From Peptoniphilus duerdenii ATCC BAA-1640 (GTDB lineage Bacteria; Bacillota; Clostridia; Tissierellales; Peptoniphilaceae): 64,000 nt of DNA. Under the pieces are notes generated by a model. The model searched no databases. It had not been told where the DNA came from and saw only the letters and a program-made list of their open reading frames with translations. Positions within the stretch are counted from its first letter, which is position 1, and every line of letters starts with the position of its first letter. The stretch covers positions 1,693,904-1,757,903 of the forward strand of contig NZ_GL397071.1 in the NCBI RefSeq assembly GCF_000146345.1. Direction: 5' to 3'. This document shows positions 9,729 through 19,097 of the stretch, piece after piece. The position numbers were made by a program, and so were the translations under genes.

Positions 9729-11363
9729 TCAATTTTTAATTTCTTTGTCGACGCCTCTTGTCACTGCTGGTAATAATTGTTTCTTCCTAGATAGAAGTCC
9801 CTTTACCTCAAATACTTTTCTCTCATCTTCAGGATTTAATTCACTTTTTATTCCATTATAAAAAGATGATTCTATAAAAACTTTAGATGATTCATCCAAT
9901 ATATTTGTTACCATGGTTACAAATCCTGAAATATTTTTTTCTTCTACTGTCGATTTCATTATCCTTGAAATATCTTCTTTTAATTCATCTACTAATTCAT
10001 CGTCCATGGTAAAGACTTGAGATATTAGAAAGTCGTATCCAGATATATTAAATTTCTTTTGATCTATATTTAATATTTCTTCTACGGTCTTTCCTTTTAA
10101 TGAGGTTCCTGCTTTAAACATTTCTTTTGCAAATTCTTTGCTATCGATTCCACTGATTTCTTCTAAAATTTTAAGTATCTTCTTGTCTGTTTCTGTGGTG
10201 GTTGGACTTTTAAAGAATAATGTGTCTGAAATTATCCCCGCCATAAGTATTCCAGCTATTTCCTTTGGCATATTTACAAGTCTTTCTAAATAGATTTTAG
10301 AAACTATGGTTGCTGTACTTCCAACAGGCTCATTTCTAAAGTATATAGGTTCGTTTGTTGGCACGGACTGTACTCTGTGATGATCGATTATTTCAAGTAC
10401 ATTTGCCGTTTCAATTCCATCGATAGATTGAGTCTTTTCGTTGTGGTCTACCAATATCAAATCATGTCCTTTTAGATTCAAAAGATTAAATCTTGAAATA
10501 CTTCCTAGGACTTCATCTTTTCTATTTAGGACTGGATATTGACGAAATCTCGTCGATTTCATAATATTCTTTATTTCGGATACTTCTTGATCCTCATAGA
10601 AAGCTATTATTTCATCTTTTTTCATTATCTTATCTATGCTTGTTGCAAGTGGGATTAGTTTAGCTGCCCCTACCGTATCTAAGTCTGTTAAGATATATGA
10701 AACATTTTTTTCTTTTGCAAGCTTTTTTAAATCTTCTTCTAGATCTATACCACCTACAAGTATCATAAGAGAAACTTCCATCTCTATAGCAGATTTTCTA
10801 GCTTTGTATCTATCTCCTACGATTACTACATCTCCAGGACTTATATATTTTCTTGCAAGGTCTGTATCCATCGCATAGGCAGTTAGTTTTGTCTCTGGCT
10901 TTATGCCTTTGAAATTATTTTTTATAAGTTTACCGCTTAGCACTTTTGATAAACTTTCTAAATTTATATTACCTTCTAGATTATGTTCACTGGCAAACTT
11001 TAGATATCTATCCATGATGTCATACATGGTTACTAGTCCGACCATCTTCTTGTTCTTATCCACAACATATGCACTCTTATAATTCTTCTTTTGTAAAATA
11101 TCTAGAGTATCAAAGATAGAAGCATCTTCTTCTATTTCTATGGCATCGTCCATATTTATGTCTATCGCCCTTGGGAAAATATCTTCTTTTAACTCAGGAA
11201 CGTCTATGTTGAAATAATCTAGTATAAATTTTGTTTCTAAATTTAATTCACCTAGTCTAATGGGCTCAGTCTTATTTCCTTCTATATTTTTTAAATATGA
11301 ATAGGCTATACTTGAAACTATTGAGTCCGTATCAGGTTTTTTGTGTCCAGTTATATATATCAT
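9729..11363 (-). CDS. ppaC: manganese-dependent inorganic pyrophosphatase with CBS and DRTGG domains
   Basis: A family II (DHH) pyrophosphatase that hydrolyses pyrophosphate to drive biosynthesis. The N-terminal DHH part begins ITGHKKPDTDS and later has DHN, DHHRV and an SGFVTMV segment in the DHHA2 part. Two CBS motifs flanking a DRTGG-like domain are inserted at about residues 65-300. Such CBS-PPases are regulated by adenine nucleotides. An ATG at 11363 overlaps the preceding stop (TAATG) and has AAAGG upstream, so it is preferred over a TTG two codons earlier. Length is 544 residues. Confidence 0.92.
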   Translation of the reverse strand: MIYITGHKKPDTDSIVSSIAYSYLKNIEGNKTEPIRLGELNLETKFILDYFNIDVPELKEDIFPRAIDINMDDAIEIEEDASIFDTLDILQKKNYKSAYVVDKNKKMVGLVTMYDIMDRYLKFASEHNLEGNINLESLSKVLSGKLIKNNFKGIKPETKLTAYAMDTDLARKYISPGDVVIVGDRYKARKSAIEMEVSLMILVGGIDLEEDLKKLAKEKNVSYILTDLDTVGAAKLIPLATSIDKIMKKDEIIAFYEDQEVSEIKNIMKSTRFRQYPVLNRKDEVLGSISRFNLLNLKGHDLILVDHNEKTQSIDGIETANVLEIIDHHRVQSVPTNEPIYFRNEPVGSTATIVSKIYLERLVNMPKEIAGILMAGIISDTLFFKSPTTTETDKKILKILEEISGIDSKEFAKEMFKAGTSLKGKTVEEILNIDQKKFNISGYDFLISQVFTMDDELVDELKEDISRIMKSTVEEKNISGFVTMVTNILDESSKVFIESSFYNGIKSELNPEDERKVFEVKGLLSRKKQLLPAVTRGVDKEIKN

Positions 11364-12001
11364 TACCAAAGACCTTTCGCTTTTTGTATATATGGATTAA
11401 GTCTTAATTCTTTTCCGATATCTGTTCCAGGTCCATGACCAGGATATACCTTTATATCTTTATCTAAATCGGAAAGTCTTAGAAGTGAATTCATCATTGC
11501 TTCTTCACTTCCTCCTGGTAGATCTACTCTTCCCATTGATGTGTAGAAAAGTGTGTCCCCAGAGAAAAGATCTTTGCCATTTAATAAGAAGCAACAACTT
11601 CCTTCTGTATGACCTGGCGTATGAAGAACCTTGAAGTTCATTTCACCAACAGTTATTTCATCTCCATCTTTCAAAATAACATCTGGTGTAACATCTTTTA
11701 CTTCCATGCCAAGCATAGGTCCAAAGTATTTTGAATTAGTCTCTAACATTTCTACATCTTTTGAAACTAAGTATACGGGCACATCTTTCTTTTGAACTAT
11801 GTCATAAAGTCCACAAACATGATCTGGATGGGCATGAGTTAATAGAATCTTTTTTAAATTTAGCTGTAATTCATCTAATTTTTTTAGTATCGCTTTTGCA
11901 TTGTCTGCAGGGTCTATTACAACCGCATTTTTTTCATCATCATAGACTATATAACAATTGGTTTGAAAAGGTCCAAGTATCATCTTTTCTATATTTATCA
12001 T
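11363..12001 (-). CDS. metallo-beta-lactamase-fold hydrolase (glyoxalase II-like)
   Basis: A 212-residue zinc hydrolase. The metal motif THAHPDH near residue 55, HTPGHTEGS near 128, SGDTLF near 147 and YPGHGPGT near 187 are complete. The short YqgX/GloB-like form lacks the C-terminal domain of true glyoxalase II, so the substrate may be another thioester. It sits between dtd and ppaC with end-to-end packing, indicating a single operon. Confidence 0.88.
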   Translation of the reverse strand: MINIEKMILGPFQTNCYIVYDDEKNAVVIDPADNAKAILKKLDELQLNLKKILLTHAHPDHVCGLYDIVQKKDVPVYLVSKDVEMLETNSKYFGPMLGMEVKDVTPDVILKDGDEITVGEMNFKVLHTPGHTEGSCCFLLNGKDLFSGDTLFYTSMGRVDLPGGSEEAMMNSLLRLSDLDKDIKVYPGHGPGTDIGKELRLNPYIQKAKGLW

Positions 12002-12451
12002 TTAAAACACCTTCTCTGAATCAAGTAAAATTGTAACCGGTCCATTATTTATAAGCGATACCTTCATATCTGCTCCATAGGATCCAGTTTCTATCTTTAG
12101 TTGTGAATTTTTAAGTTCTTCTATCATTTTTTCATAAAGAGCTCTTCCTTCTTCGAATCCAGCTGCAGTTGAGTAAGATGGTCTATTACCCTTTCTCACA
12201 TCTCCATATAGAGTAAACTGACTGATTAGAAGGATGCTTCCTCCTACGTCCATTATAGATTTATTCATTACTCCATTTTCATCATCATAGATTCTAAGAT
12301 TTAATAGTTTTCTCAGTATATAATTTAAGTCTTCAACAGTGTCGGTATCCTTTATACCAAGAAGAACGACCATTCCCCAGTCGATTTTCCCTATAGTTTC
12401 TCCGTCTACCTTTACACTGGCTTCATAACTTCTTTGAACAACTGCTCTCAT
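12002..12451 (-). CDS. dtd: D-aminoacyl-tRNA deacylase
   Basis: Dtd removes D-amino acids (and glycine from tRNA-Ala) mischarged on tRNA. The diagnostic motifs SQFTLYGD (residues 77-84) and the downstream NxGPVT (NNGPVTILL, near 135) that form the active site at the dimer interface are both present. Length of 149 residues is standard. It abuts rel (12451), an arrangement common in Firmicutes. Confidence 0.95.
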   Translation of the reverse strand: MRAVVQRSYEASVKVDGETIGKIDWGMVVLLGIKDTDTVEDLNYILRKLLNLRIYDDENGVMNKSIMDVGGSILLISQFTLYGDVRKGNRPSYSTAAGFEEGRALYEKMIEELKNSQLKIETGSYGADMKVSLINNGPVTILLDSEKVF

Positions 12452-14592
12452 TATGCCTCCACTCTATAAACATCGTAAACATGTTTTATTTTCTTTATCT
12501 TTTCAATTAATTTTTCTAGTTCTTTTATAGATTTAATCTCAACAGTAAGGTCCACTATAAGCTCATGGTCTTTTCCTTTTCTCGCGCTAAGTGATGAAAA
12601 TTCGAGCTTAGAATCAGATATTTTATTTGCAATATCTGAAATAACTGTCGCCCTTTCAAAAGCCATAACTTCTATTTGAGCTGAATAGAATCCTGATTCA
12701 GTTTGATTCCAAGAAACATCTACAATTCTATTTTCGTCTATTCCTTTTAAGTTAGGACAATCTGCCCTATGAACAGAAACTCCACGGCCAATAGTTACAT
12801 AACCTATGATGTCATCTCCTGGAACCGGGTTACAACATTTTGCAAATCTTACCTTTACATCATCTATTCCGTCAATGACAATTCCACCGCGTTTTGGTCT
12901 ATTGAACCTTGTAGTTCCTACTTGTTCAGTTGGATCTTCTGTATCTTTGTAAGTTCTCTTATATATGTCTACTAGTTTTGCAGTAACTTGATTTACAGAG
13001 ATAGTCCCAAAACCAACCGCCGCATACATATCGTCGATGGTTGAGATGTTTAATTTAGATCTTACTTCTTCAAGCCATTCATCCTTTAAAAATTCAAAAG
13101 GTTTATATCCTATTCTCTTAGCTTCATTTACAAGCATATCTCTTCCGCGTTCAATGTTTTTATCTCTGTCTTTTACTTTGAAATATTGTTGGATTTTCTT
13201 CTTAGCTTGAGGACTCTTAACTATATTTAACCAGTCAAGTGATGGTCCGGAGTTAGGGTTTGTAATTACACTTACAATGTCCCCACTCTTTAATTTATAG
13301 GTAAGTGGAACTATCCTTCCGCTTATCTTTGCACCGACACAAGTATTTCCTACTTGGGAGTGAATTCTATAAGCAAAGTCAATTGGAGTAGATCCTTCTG
13401 GCAAGTTCACCACATCACCATTAGGTGTGAATACAAATACTTCGTCTGCGAAGAAGTCAATCTTTAGCGTTTCCATGAAGTCATCTGCATCATTTACGTC
13501 TTTTTGCCACTCTAATAGCTGTCTTAGCCAAGTTAGGTTCTCGTCAAATGACGTTGACTTAGTAGCTCCTGATTTATATTTCCAATGGGCAGCAATACCG
13601 TATTCAGCAGTTTGATGCATTTCGTAAGTTCTGATTTGAACTTCAAAAGTCTCACCATTACTATCAATTACAGTTGTGTGTAATGACTGGTAGTTATTTG
13701 ACTTAGGCATTGCTATATAGTCTTTAAATCTTCCTGGAATTGGTTTATAAAGATTGTGAACAGCACCAAGAACCCCGTAACAATCTTTGACTGTATCTAC
13801 GAGCACTCTTACCGCTTGGAGATCATATATTTCATCAAAAGACTTTTTCTTTATTATCATTTTTTTGTAAATGGAATAAAAGTTTTTTGGTCTTCCGTGA
13901 ATATCTGCCTTTATACCAGCCTTTTCAACTTCGGCTTTGATTTCATCAATGAGTTTTTTGATGAGGTCTTCTCTCTCGTTACGTCTCTTGTTCACCATAT
14001 CTACTAATTTGTAGTAATTGTCTGGATCCAAGTAACGAAGTGATAGATCTTCAAGTTCCCATTTAACTTTACTCATCCCTAGTCTATCCGCTATTGGCGC
14101 ATAGATTTCGATGGTTTCATTTGCTTTTTCAATCTTCTTCTCTGGGGTCATGTACTCTAGAGTTCTCATGTTGTGAGTCCTGTCTGCAAGTTTAACTATG
14201 ATTACTCTAATATCTTTCGCCATAGCAAGAACCATTTTTCTTATATTCTCTGCTTGGTTTTCTTTTTTCGTCTTGTAATTTAATTTTTTTAACTTCGTAA
14301 CCCCATCTACTAGATCTGCAATCTCTTGGCCGAATTCTTCTTTGATATCCTCATAAGTTACATCTGTATCTTCAACTACATCGTGTAAAAGACCAGCAAC
14401 TATAGTAGGTGTATCCATATTCATATCTGCAAGTATAAGCGCTACATTGAATGGATGGATGATGTAGTCCTCTCCAGAATTACGCTTTTGTCCCTTGTGA
14501 TGTTTTTCCGCTAAGTCAAAAGCCTCTTTGATTAGATCTAGGTCTGCATGTTCATTATACGATTTTACTTTATCTAATAATACTTCTATCAT
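12451..14592 (-). CDS. rel: bifunctional (p)ppGpp synthetase/hydrolase RelA/SpoT
   Basis: Rel makes and breaks the alarmone (p)ppGpp during starvation. Domain order is standard: HD hydrolase (HPFNVALILADM, LLHDVVEDT, near 46-75), synthetase (GRPKNFYSIYKKM near 235, with VDTVKDCYGVLGAVH after it), TGS (DEVFVFTPNGDVVNLPEG near 390), the conserved-cysteine region VRFAKCCNPVPGDDI and a C-terminal ACT domain. HD and synthetase motifs are both intact, so it should be bifunctional. It starts nine bases after recJ. Length is 713 residues. Confidence 0.96.
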   Translation of the reverse strand: MIEVLLDKVKSYNEHADLDLIKEAFDLAEKHHKGQKRNSGEDYIIHPFNVALILADMNMDTPTIVAGLLHDVVEDTDVTYEDIKEEFGQEIADLVDGVTKLKKLNYKTKKENQAENIRKMVLAMAKDIRVIIVKLADRTHNMRTLEYMTPEKKIEKANETIEIYAPIADRLGMSKVKWELEDLSLRYLDPDNYYKLVDMVNKRRNEREDLIKKLIDEIKAEVEKAGIKADIHGRPKNFYSIYKKMIIKKKSFDEIYDLQAVRVLVDTVKDCYGVLGAVHNLYKPIPGRFKDYIAMPKSNNYQSLHTTVIDSNGETFEVQIRTYEMHQTAEYGIAAHWKYKSGATKSTSFDENLTWLRQLLEWQKDVNDADDFMETLKIDFFADEVFVFTPNGDVVNLPEGSTPIDFAYRIHSQVGNTCVGAKISGRIVPLTYKLKSGDIVSVITNPNSGPSLDWLNIVKSPQAKKKIQQYFKVKDRDKNIERGRDMLVNEAKRIGYKPFEFLKDEWLEEVRSKLNISTIDDMYAAVGFGTISVNQVTAKLVDIYKRTYKDTEDPTEQVGTTRFNRPKRGGIVIDGIDDVKVRFAKCCNPVPGDDIIGYVTIGRGVSVHRADCPNLKGIDENRIVDVSWNQTESGFYSAQIEVMAFERATVISDIANKISDSKLEFSSLSARKGKDHELIVDLTVEIKSIKELEKLIEKIKKIKHVYDVYRVEA

Positions 14593-14600
14593 AATTACTC

Positions 14601-16337
14601 CTAAGGTCTTACACTCTTTATGCTAAGTTGAAGAGTCGTATTTCCCATAAATTTATTTACATCCACAGATGCAACCACATCTATAAATAGCTCTTTTTTA
14701 TTTTGAAGAATATAGTTTAGCTCTTCTCCATCATATTTAGAGCTCATTAGCTTCTTAAAATTATCAAAAGTTTGAAAATATATACCTTCTACATAATTTT
14801 CTCCATCGGTAAAGGTAAATTTCAAAACATTTTTATTTTTTCCAAGTACATCAAGTCTAACTATTTTTAAATTTTTAAATCCAAAGATCGGATCTTCATT
14901 TCCCTTTCCAAAAGGTTTAAGTCTCATAATTTCATCGTAAAAATCAAAATTAATATCTCTTAATGTAAGGCTATCATCTAAATAAATCGTCTTTACAAGA
15001 TCCTCTCTCGTAAGATTTGAATTATTGTTTAAATCCTTTACGAAATCTCTTAAATTTTCCCTTTGAATAGTTAATCCGCAAGCCATTTGATGACCACCAA
15101 AAGCTGTAAGGTATGATTTTATCTCTGATACTTTTGTGAACATATCATAGGCTTCGATACTTCTTCCAGAGCCTTTAAGTTCATCCTTACCACTTAGTAC
15201 AATGGTTGGTCTATAATATTTTTCCTTTATTCTTCCTGCAACGATTCCTGCCACTGCAGGATGTAGATCTTCATCTAGCACTACAAGTACTGGAAATTTC
15301 CTTTGCATCTCATGGGTTTCTATGAAATCTATAGCTTTTTTAAACCCCTCTTCTGTGTAGCTTTGTCTAGTTGTATTTAGTTTTTTAAGCAATTCTACAA
15401 TTTCAGTTCTCTTAGTAATGGAGTCTGACATAAATAATTCAACCCCAATATCTGCAGTTTCAATCCTGCCAGCAGAGTTAATCATAGGACCGATTAGAAA
15501 TCCTATCGCAGACACGTCTAACTCTTTTTGAAATCCTGAAAGCTTAACAATATCGTCAAATCCTGAAATAGTACTACTATTTAAAATTTCAAGTCCGTAC
15601 TTTACAAATATTCTGTTCTCTCCCACCAAGTTCATCATGTCACAAATGGTTGCAACAGCTACATATGGAAGTAGAGCTTTTTCCTTTTCTTCATCAATGC
15701 CTTGAATTTTATATAGATAGGATATAAGTTTAAAAGAAACTCCTGCTCCACATAGTTCTTTGAATGGATAGTCACAGTCAGATCTCTTGGGATTTAGTAC
15801 CGCATCCGCAGCAGGTATACTGTCCTTGCCATCGATCTTTGGTACTTCATGGTGATCTGTAACTATTACATCAACTCCTAGTGATTTTGCATATTTAACT
15901 GTTTCGCTTGCCGCTATTCCATTGTCACAAGTTATGATTAGTGAAACATCTTTTTCTTTTAATTCATCTACGATATTATTATTTATTCCATATCCTTCTT
16001 CTCTTGCTGGAATTCTATAGATTGGATTCATTCCAAGTGTTTGAAGTCCCTTTAAAAGAATAACCGTACTCATGACTCCATCTACATCATAATCTCCAAC
16101 TATGGCAATATTTTTACCGCTACTTTTTGCAGATAAGACTATATTCCCAGCTATTATCATGTCCCTCATCTTTAGCGGAGTTTCTAAGTCATCATAATCA
16201 ATATTTAAAAAATGCTCTGCCTCTTCATTAGTTACTATTCCTCTCTTAGAAAGGAGATTGGCAGTGGTCTTAGTTATATTTAATTTTTCTATATCTAAAG
16301 TATTTTCTTTATTTCCTTTTAATATCCAACGTTCCAT
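14601..16337 (-). CDS. recJ: single-stranded-DNA-specific exonuclease RecJ
   Basis: RecJ degrades single-stranded DNA 5' to 3' in recombination and mismatch repair. The DHH-type catalytic motifs are present: VGDYDVDGVMS (near 81), TCDNG, TDHHEVP (near 140), then the DHHA1 part with GGHQMACG (near 398). At 578 residues it is close to the minimal core length and lacks the long C-terminal extension of B. subtilis RecJ. It is the first gene of the recJ-rel-dtd cluster. Confidence 0.94.
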   Translation of the reverse strand: MERWILKGNKENTLDIEKLNITKTTANLLSKRGIVTNEEAEHFLNIDYDDLETPLKMRDMIIAGNIVLSAKSSGKNIAIVGDYDVDGVMSTVILLKGLQTLGMNPIYRIPAREEGYGINNNIVDELKEKDVSLIITCDNGIAASETVKYAKSLGVDVIVTDHHEVPKIDGKDSIPAADAVLNPKRSDCDYPFKELCGAGVSFKLISYLYKIQGIDEEKEKALLPYVAVATICDMMNLVGENRIFVKYGLEILNSSTISGFDDIVKLSGFQKELDVSAIGFLIGPMINSAGRIETADIGVELFMSDSITKRTEIVELLKKLNTTRQSYTEEGFKKAIDFIETHEMQRKFPVLVVLDEDLHPAVAGIVAGRIKEKYYRPTIVLSGKDELKGSGRSIEAYDMFTKVSEIKSYLTAFGGHQMACGLTIQRENLRDFVKDLNNNSNLTREDLVKTIYLDDSLTLRDINFDFYDEIMRLKPFGKGNEDPIFGFKNLKIVRLDVLGKNKNVLKFTFTDGENYVEGIYFQTFDNFKKLMSSKYDGEELNYILQNKKELFIDVVASVDVNKFMGNTTLQLSIKSVRP

Positions 16338-16356
16338 ATTTCACCTATAATTAAGT

Positions 16357-16365
16357 ATTTTATCA
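16357..16365 (-). promoter_or_regulatory. extended -10 promoter upstream of recJ
   Basis: Minus strand TGATAAAAT lies about 20 bases upstream of the recJ ATG, fitting the extended -10 pattern common in this window. No convincing -35 is seen. It lies downstream of the rph-rdgB terminator, consistent with a new transcription unit. Confidence 0.4.
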
Positions 16366-16456
16366 TATTTTAGCACATTTTTCGATAAATGGTGATAATT
16401 AGCATTTATTATGCTATTCAAATAATATAAAATGAATATTTAAATTTATCCAAAAT

Positions 16457-16478
16457 AAAAAACCTCATTAAGAGGTTT
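16457..16478 (-). terminator. intrinsic terminator after rph-rdgB
   Basis: Minus strand AAACCTC-TTAAT-GAGGTTT followed by T residues. The stem begins within the last codons of the rph-rdgB gene. It separates the pilus/amidase block from recJ. Confidence 0.75.
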
Positions 16479-17784
16479 AATTATTTCTATATTTATATTT
16501 TAAATATGATTTTAAATTTTCTGTAGCTATTGCTCTATGAGATATTTTATTCTTCTCTTCTTCGCCTAGCTCAGCAAATGTCTTGTCGTATCCATTTGGA
16601 ATAAACACGCTATCGTAGCCAAAGCCTTCTTCGCCTCTTTCTTCATAGGCGATGGTGCCGTCAATTCTACCGCTAAAGAGTTTTATTTCTTTACTTGGTT
16701 CTACTAAGGCAATAGAAGTTTGGAAGTAAGCGCTTCTATCTTCTTTGTCTTGTAATTTTTCTAAAATCTTTTCAATATTTTTCTTGTCATCGTGATCGCC
16801 ACAGTATCTAGCAGAATGCACTCCTGGCTCTCCATTTAGTGCATTTACAAATAAGCCTGTATCATCAGAAATAACATTTTTATATCCGACCAATTTTGAA
16901 ATTTCTTCAGCTTTTTTTCTTGCATTTCCTTCAAGGGTCTCTTGATCTTCATCCACTTGTAAATCTTGTAGACCTACATCTGATTTAGATTCAACGATTA
17001 AATCTATATCGGATAAAATAGATTCCATCTCTTTAATCTTGTGAACATTGTCTGTTGAAAGCACCAAGTAATTGTTAGAAGGTACTGTATCCTCAACTAT
17101 TTTCATAATCTCATCTATAGTTTCTTCTGATAATTTTACCAGTTCTTCAAGTTCTTTAATTTTTAAAGGAGATTTTTCTGATGTGCCTTGTATTTCAATA
17201 ATGTTATGGTCTTCATCCATGACGATATTCATATCTACATCAGCTTTAGAGTCGTCATTGAAATCTAAATCAACCATTAATCTTCCATAAACTTTTCCAA
17301 GTGATATTGCTGCTACCTTTCTCTTAATAGGGTTAGCAAAGATTAATTTTTCTTTTAGATATTTATTTACAGCAAGTTTTAATGCTACAAATCCTCCTGT
17401 TACAGAAAGAGTTCTAGTGCCTCCATCGGCGGAGATTACATCGCAATCAATCCATATGGTTCTCTCTCCTATTAGGGATAAATCTATCGCAGATCTTAAT
17501 GCTCTACCTATAAGTCTTTGTATTTCTTGGCTTCTACCGTCGATCTTACCTCTAGAGATATCTCTTGGTTTTCTTCTTTGAGTTGAACCTGGTATCATGG
17601 AATATTCTGCACTGAGCCAACCGACTCCTTGTCCTTTTAAAAAGAACGGAACTTTGTCTTCAATCATTGCAGTTACAATTATCTTCGTGTTCCCCATCTC
17701 TACTAGACAAGATCCATCTGGACTACTCAAATAGTTTGGAGTTATTTTTAAATCTCTTATCTTGTTAAATTCTCTATCTCTCAT
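16477..17784 (-). CDS. rph-rdgB: ribonuclease PH fused to XTP/dITP diphosphatase (RdgB/HAM1)
   Basis: Two enzymes in one 435-residue chain. Residues 1-240 are RNase PH, the phosphorolytic tRNA 3'-end trimming enzyme (FLKGQGVGWLSAEYSMIPGSTQRR, then GRSQEIQRLIGRALR and DCDVISADGGTRT). Residues 245-435 are RdgB, which removes ITP and XTP from the nucleotide pool (LSTDNVHKIKEM, ISDDTGLFVNALNGEPGVHSAR, GFGYDSVF, SHRA). No stop or restart separates them. The fusion is known in some Firmicutes. It overlaps the amidase gene by 11 bases. Confidence 0.93.
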   Translation of the reverse strand: MRDREFNKIRDLKITPNYLSSPDGSCLVEMGNTKIIVTAMIEDKVPFFLKGQGVGWLSAEYSMIPGSTQRRKPRDISRGKIDGRSQEIQRLIGRALRSAIDLSLIGERTIWIDCDVISADGGTRTLSVTGGFVALKLAVNKYLKEKLIFANPIKRKVAAISLGKVYGRLMVDLDFNDDSKADVDMNIVMDEDHNIIEIQGTSEKSPLKIKELEELVKLSEETIDEIMKIVEDTVPSNNYLVLSTDNVHKIKEMESILSDIDLIVESKSDVGLQDLQVDEDQETLEGNARKKAEEISKLVGYKNVISDDTGLFVNALNGEPGVHSARYCGDHDDKKNIEKILEKLQDKEDRSAYFQTSIALVEPSKEIKLFSGRIDGTIAYEERGEEGFGYDSVFIPNGYDKTFAELGEEEKNKISHRAIATENLKSYLKYKYRNN

Positions 17785-19081
17785 CAGATTCCATCCTGTA
17801 ATTCATCACATATTCTTGAACTCCTCTTACTATTGCATCTGCCATAGTATCTAAGTAGGAGCTGTCGGTTATTTTTTCCATATCTTCACTGTTTGTTACA
17901 AATCCCAATTCACATAGTGCAGCAACCATTTTGGTTTTATTTAAAACGATTAAGTCTGCTCTATTCTTAACTCCTCTGTTTACTGCTCCTGTGCTATCTA
18001 TAAGCTCTTTGAGGATTGCTTTTGCCATATGAACCTGTTCAGATTTTTTTATAATAATATTTTTTTCTGAACCATAAAGTACTTCAATCCCTTTTGATGT
18101 ACTACTGTTGGAAGCATTAAAGTGAATAGATAAGAATATATCTGCATCACTAGTGTTTGAAATTCTTGCTCTGTCCAAAAGTTTTATATATTCATCTTCT
18201 GTTCTGGTAAGGATAACATCATAACCAAGCATCAAAAACCTTTCGTTAAGTCTATTTATCATGTCAAGGGTAAGTGTTTTTTCCATGACCGACTTATCTA
18301 TAGTACTTATTGCGCCTGAATCTGTTCCACCATGGCCTGCATCTAGTACTATCTTAATCTTTTCGCCATTTTGAATGAATCCTTTAGTGATTTTTCTTTT
18401 CTTTGGATCTATTTTGTATTCCTCTTCTTTAAGTCCTGCTCTTTCATAAATCTTGTTTTTCTTATTATTTTGTGCATTCTTTGTTTCTTTTTTTTCAGAT
18501 TGTGATTGAAATTGAACTCCTGAATTACTATTCTTCTTATTGTTTTCGTTTTTTAAATCTTCATCACTAATAATTGTCGCAGTTTGAAGTACCGTTGAAC
18601 TTATATTTTCTCCAGTAGTTATAAGTGCGGTAGAAGTTTTTTCGTCCCAAGACACATTATATCCCAAAGTTTCTGATACAAACCTAAGTGGGATCATAGT
18701 CTTGGTTTCAACTCTAGGTGAATTATATAAAGCAAGCTTAGGAATTTGATCCTTGTCAACTATATTTTTCTTTCCGTCTACATATGTGACATCTGAATTT
18801 ATTTTAAGAACTATAGTTTTTTCTCCGAATTTAATCTCAACGGTCATATTTTCTCCGTCCCAATTAACCTCAGCTCCCAGTCCTTCTGTTAGTTCTCTAA
18901 CTGGGACAAAAGTTCTTCCGCTAGTTACATATGGACCGAAGTCAGACTTAATTGGACTTCCATTTACAAGCACGTTCGCGTCCAAAACTTTTACATCTTT
19001 TTTATCTATCTTTACATTGCTTAGTGCATAGGCTGGCACTATTAATATCAATAAAATAATTACAAAAAATAATTTTCTCAT
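17774..19081 (-). CDS. N-acetylmuramoyl-L-alanine amidase with copper-amine-oxidase-like N-terminal domain
   Basis: Secreted peptidoglycan hydrolase. A signal peptide (MRKLFFVIILLILIVPAYA) is followed by a stalk domain of the copper amine oxidase N-terminal type (VLVNGSPIKSDFGPYV, TFVPVRELTEGLGAEVNW). A low-complexity linker rich in K, N and Q comes next, then an Amidase_3 domain from about residue 240 (IVLDAGHGGTDSGA, FLSIHFNAS, ELGFVTN). The ATG at 19081 has GGAGG five bases upstream and follows the AIR-synthase stop. An earlier in-frame ATG at 19138 would overlap that gene, so I reject it. Confidence 0.92.
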   Translation of the reverse strand: MRKLFFVIILLILIVPAYALSNVKIDKKDVKVLDANVLVNGSPIKSDFGPYVTSGRTFVPVRELTEGLGAEVNWDGENMTVEIKFGEKTIVLKINSDVTYVDGKKNIVDKDQIPKLALYNSPRVETKTMIPLRFVSETLGYNVSWDEKTSTALITTGENISSTVLQTATIISDEDLKNENNKKNSNSGVQFQSQSEKKETKNAQNNKKNKIYERAGLKEEEYKIDPKKRKITKGFIQNGEKIKIVLDAGHGGTDSGAISTIDKSVMEKTLTLDMINRLNERFLMLGYDVILTRTEDEYIKLLDRARISNTSDADIFLSIHFNASNSSTSKGIEVLYGSEKNIIIKKSEQVHMAKAILKELIDSTGAVNRGVKNRADLIVLNKTKMVAALCELGFVTNSEDMEKITDSSYLDTMADAIVRGVQEYVMNYRMESDER

Positions 19082-19097
19082 GTTACCTCCCAATTCA

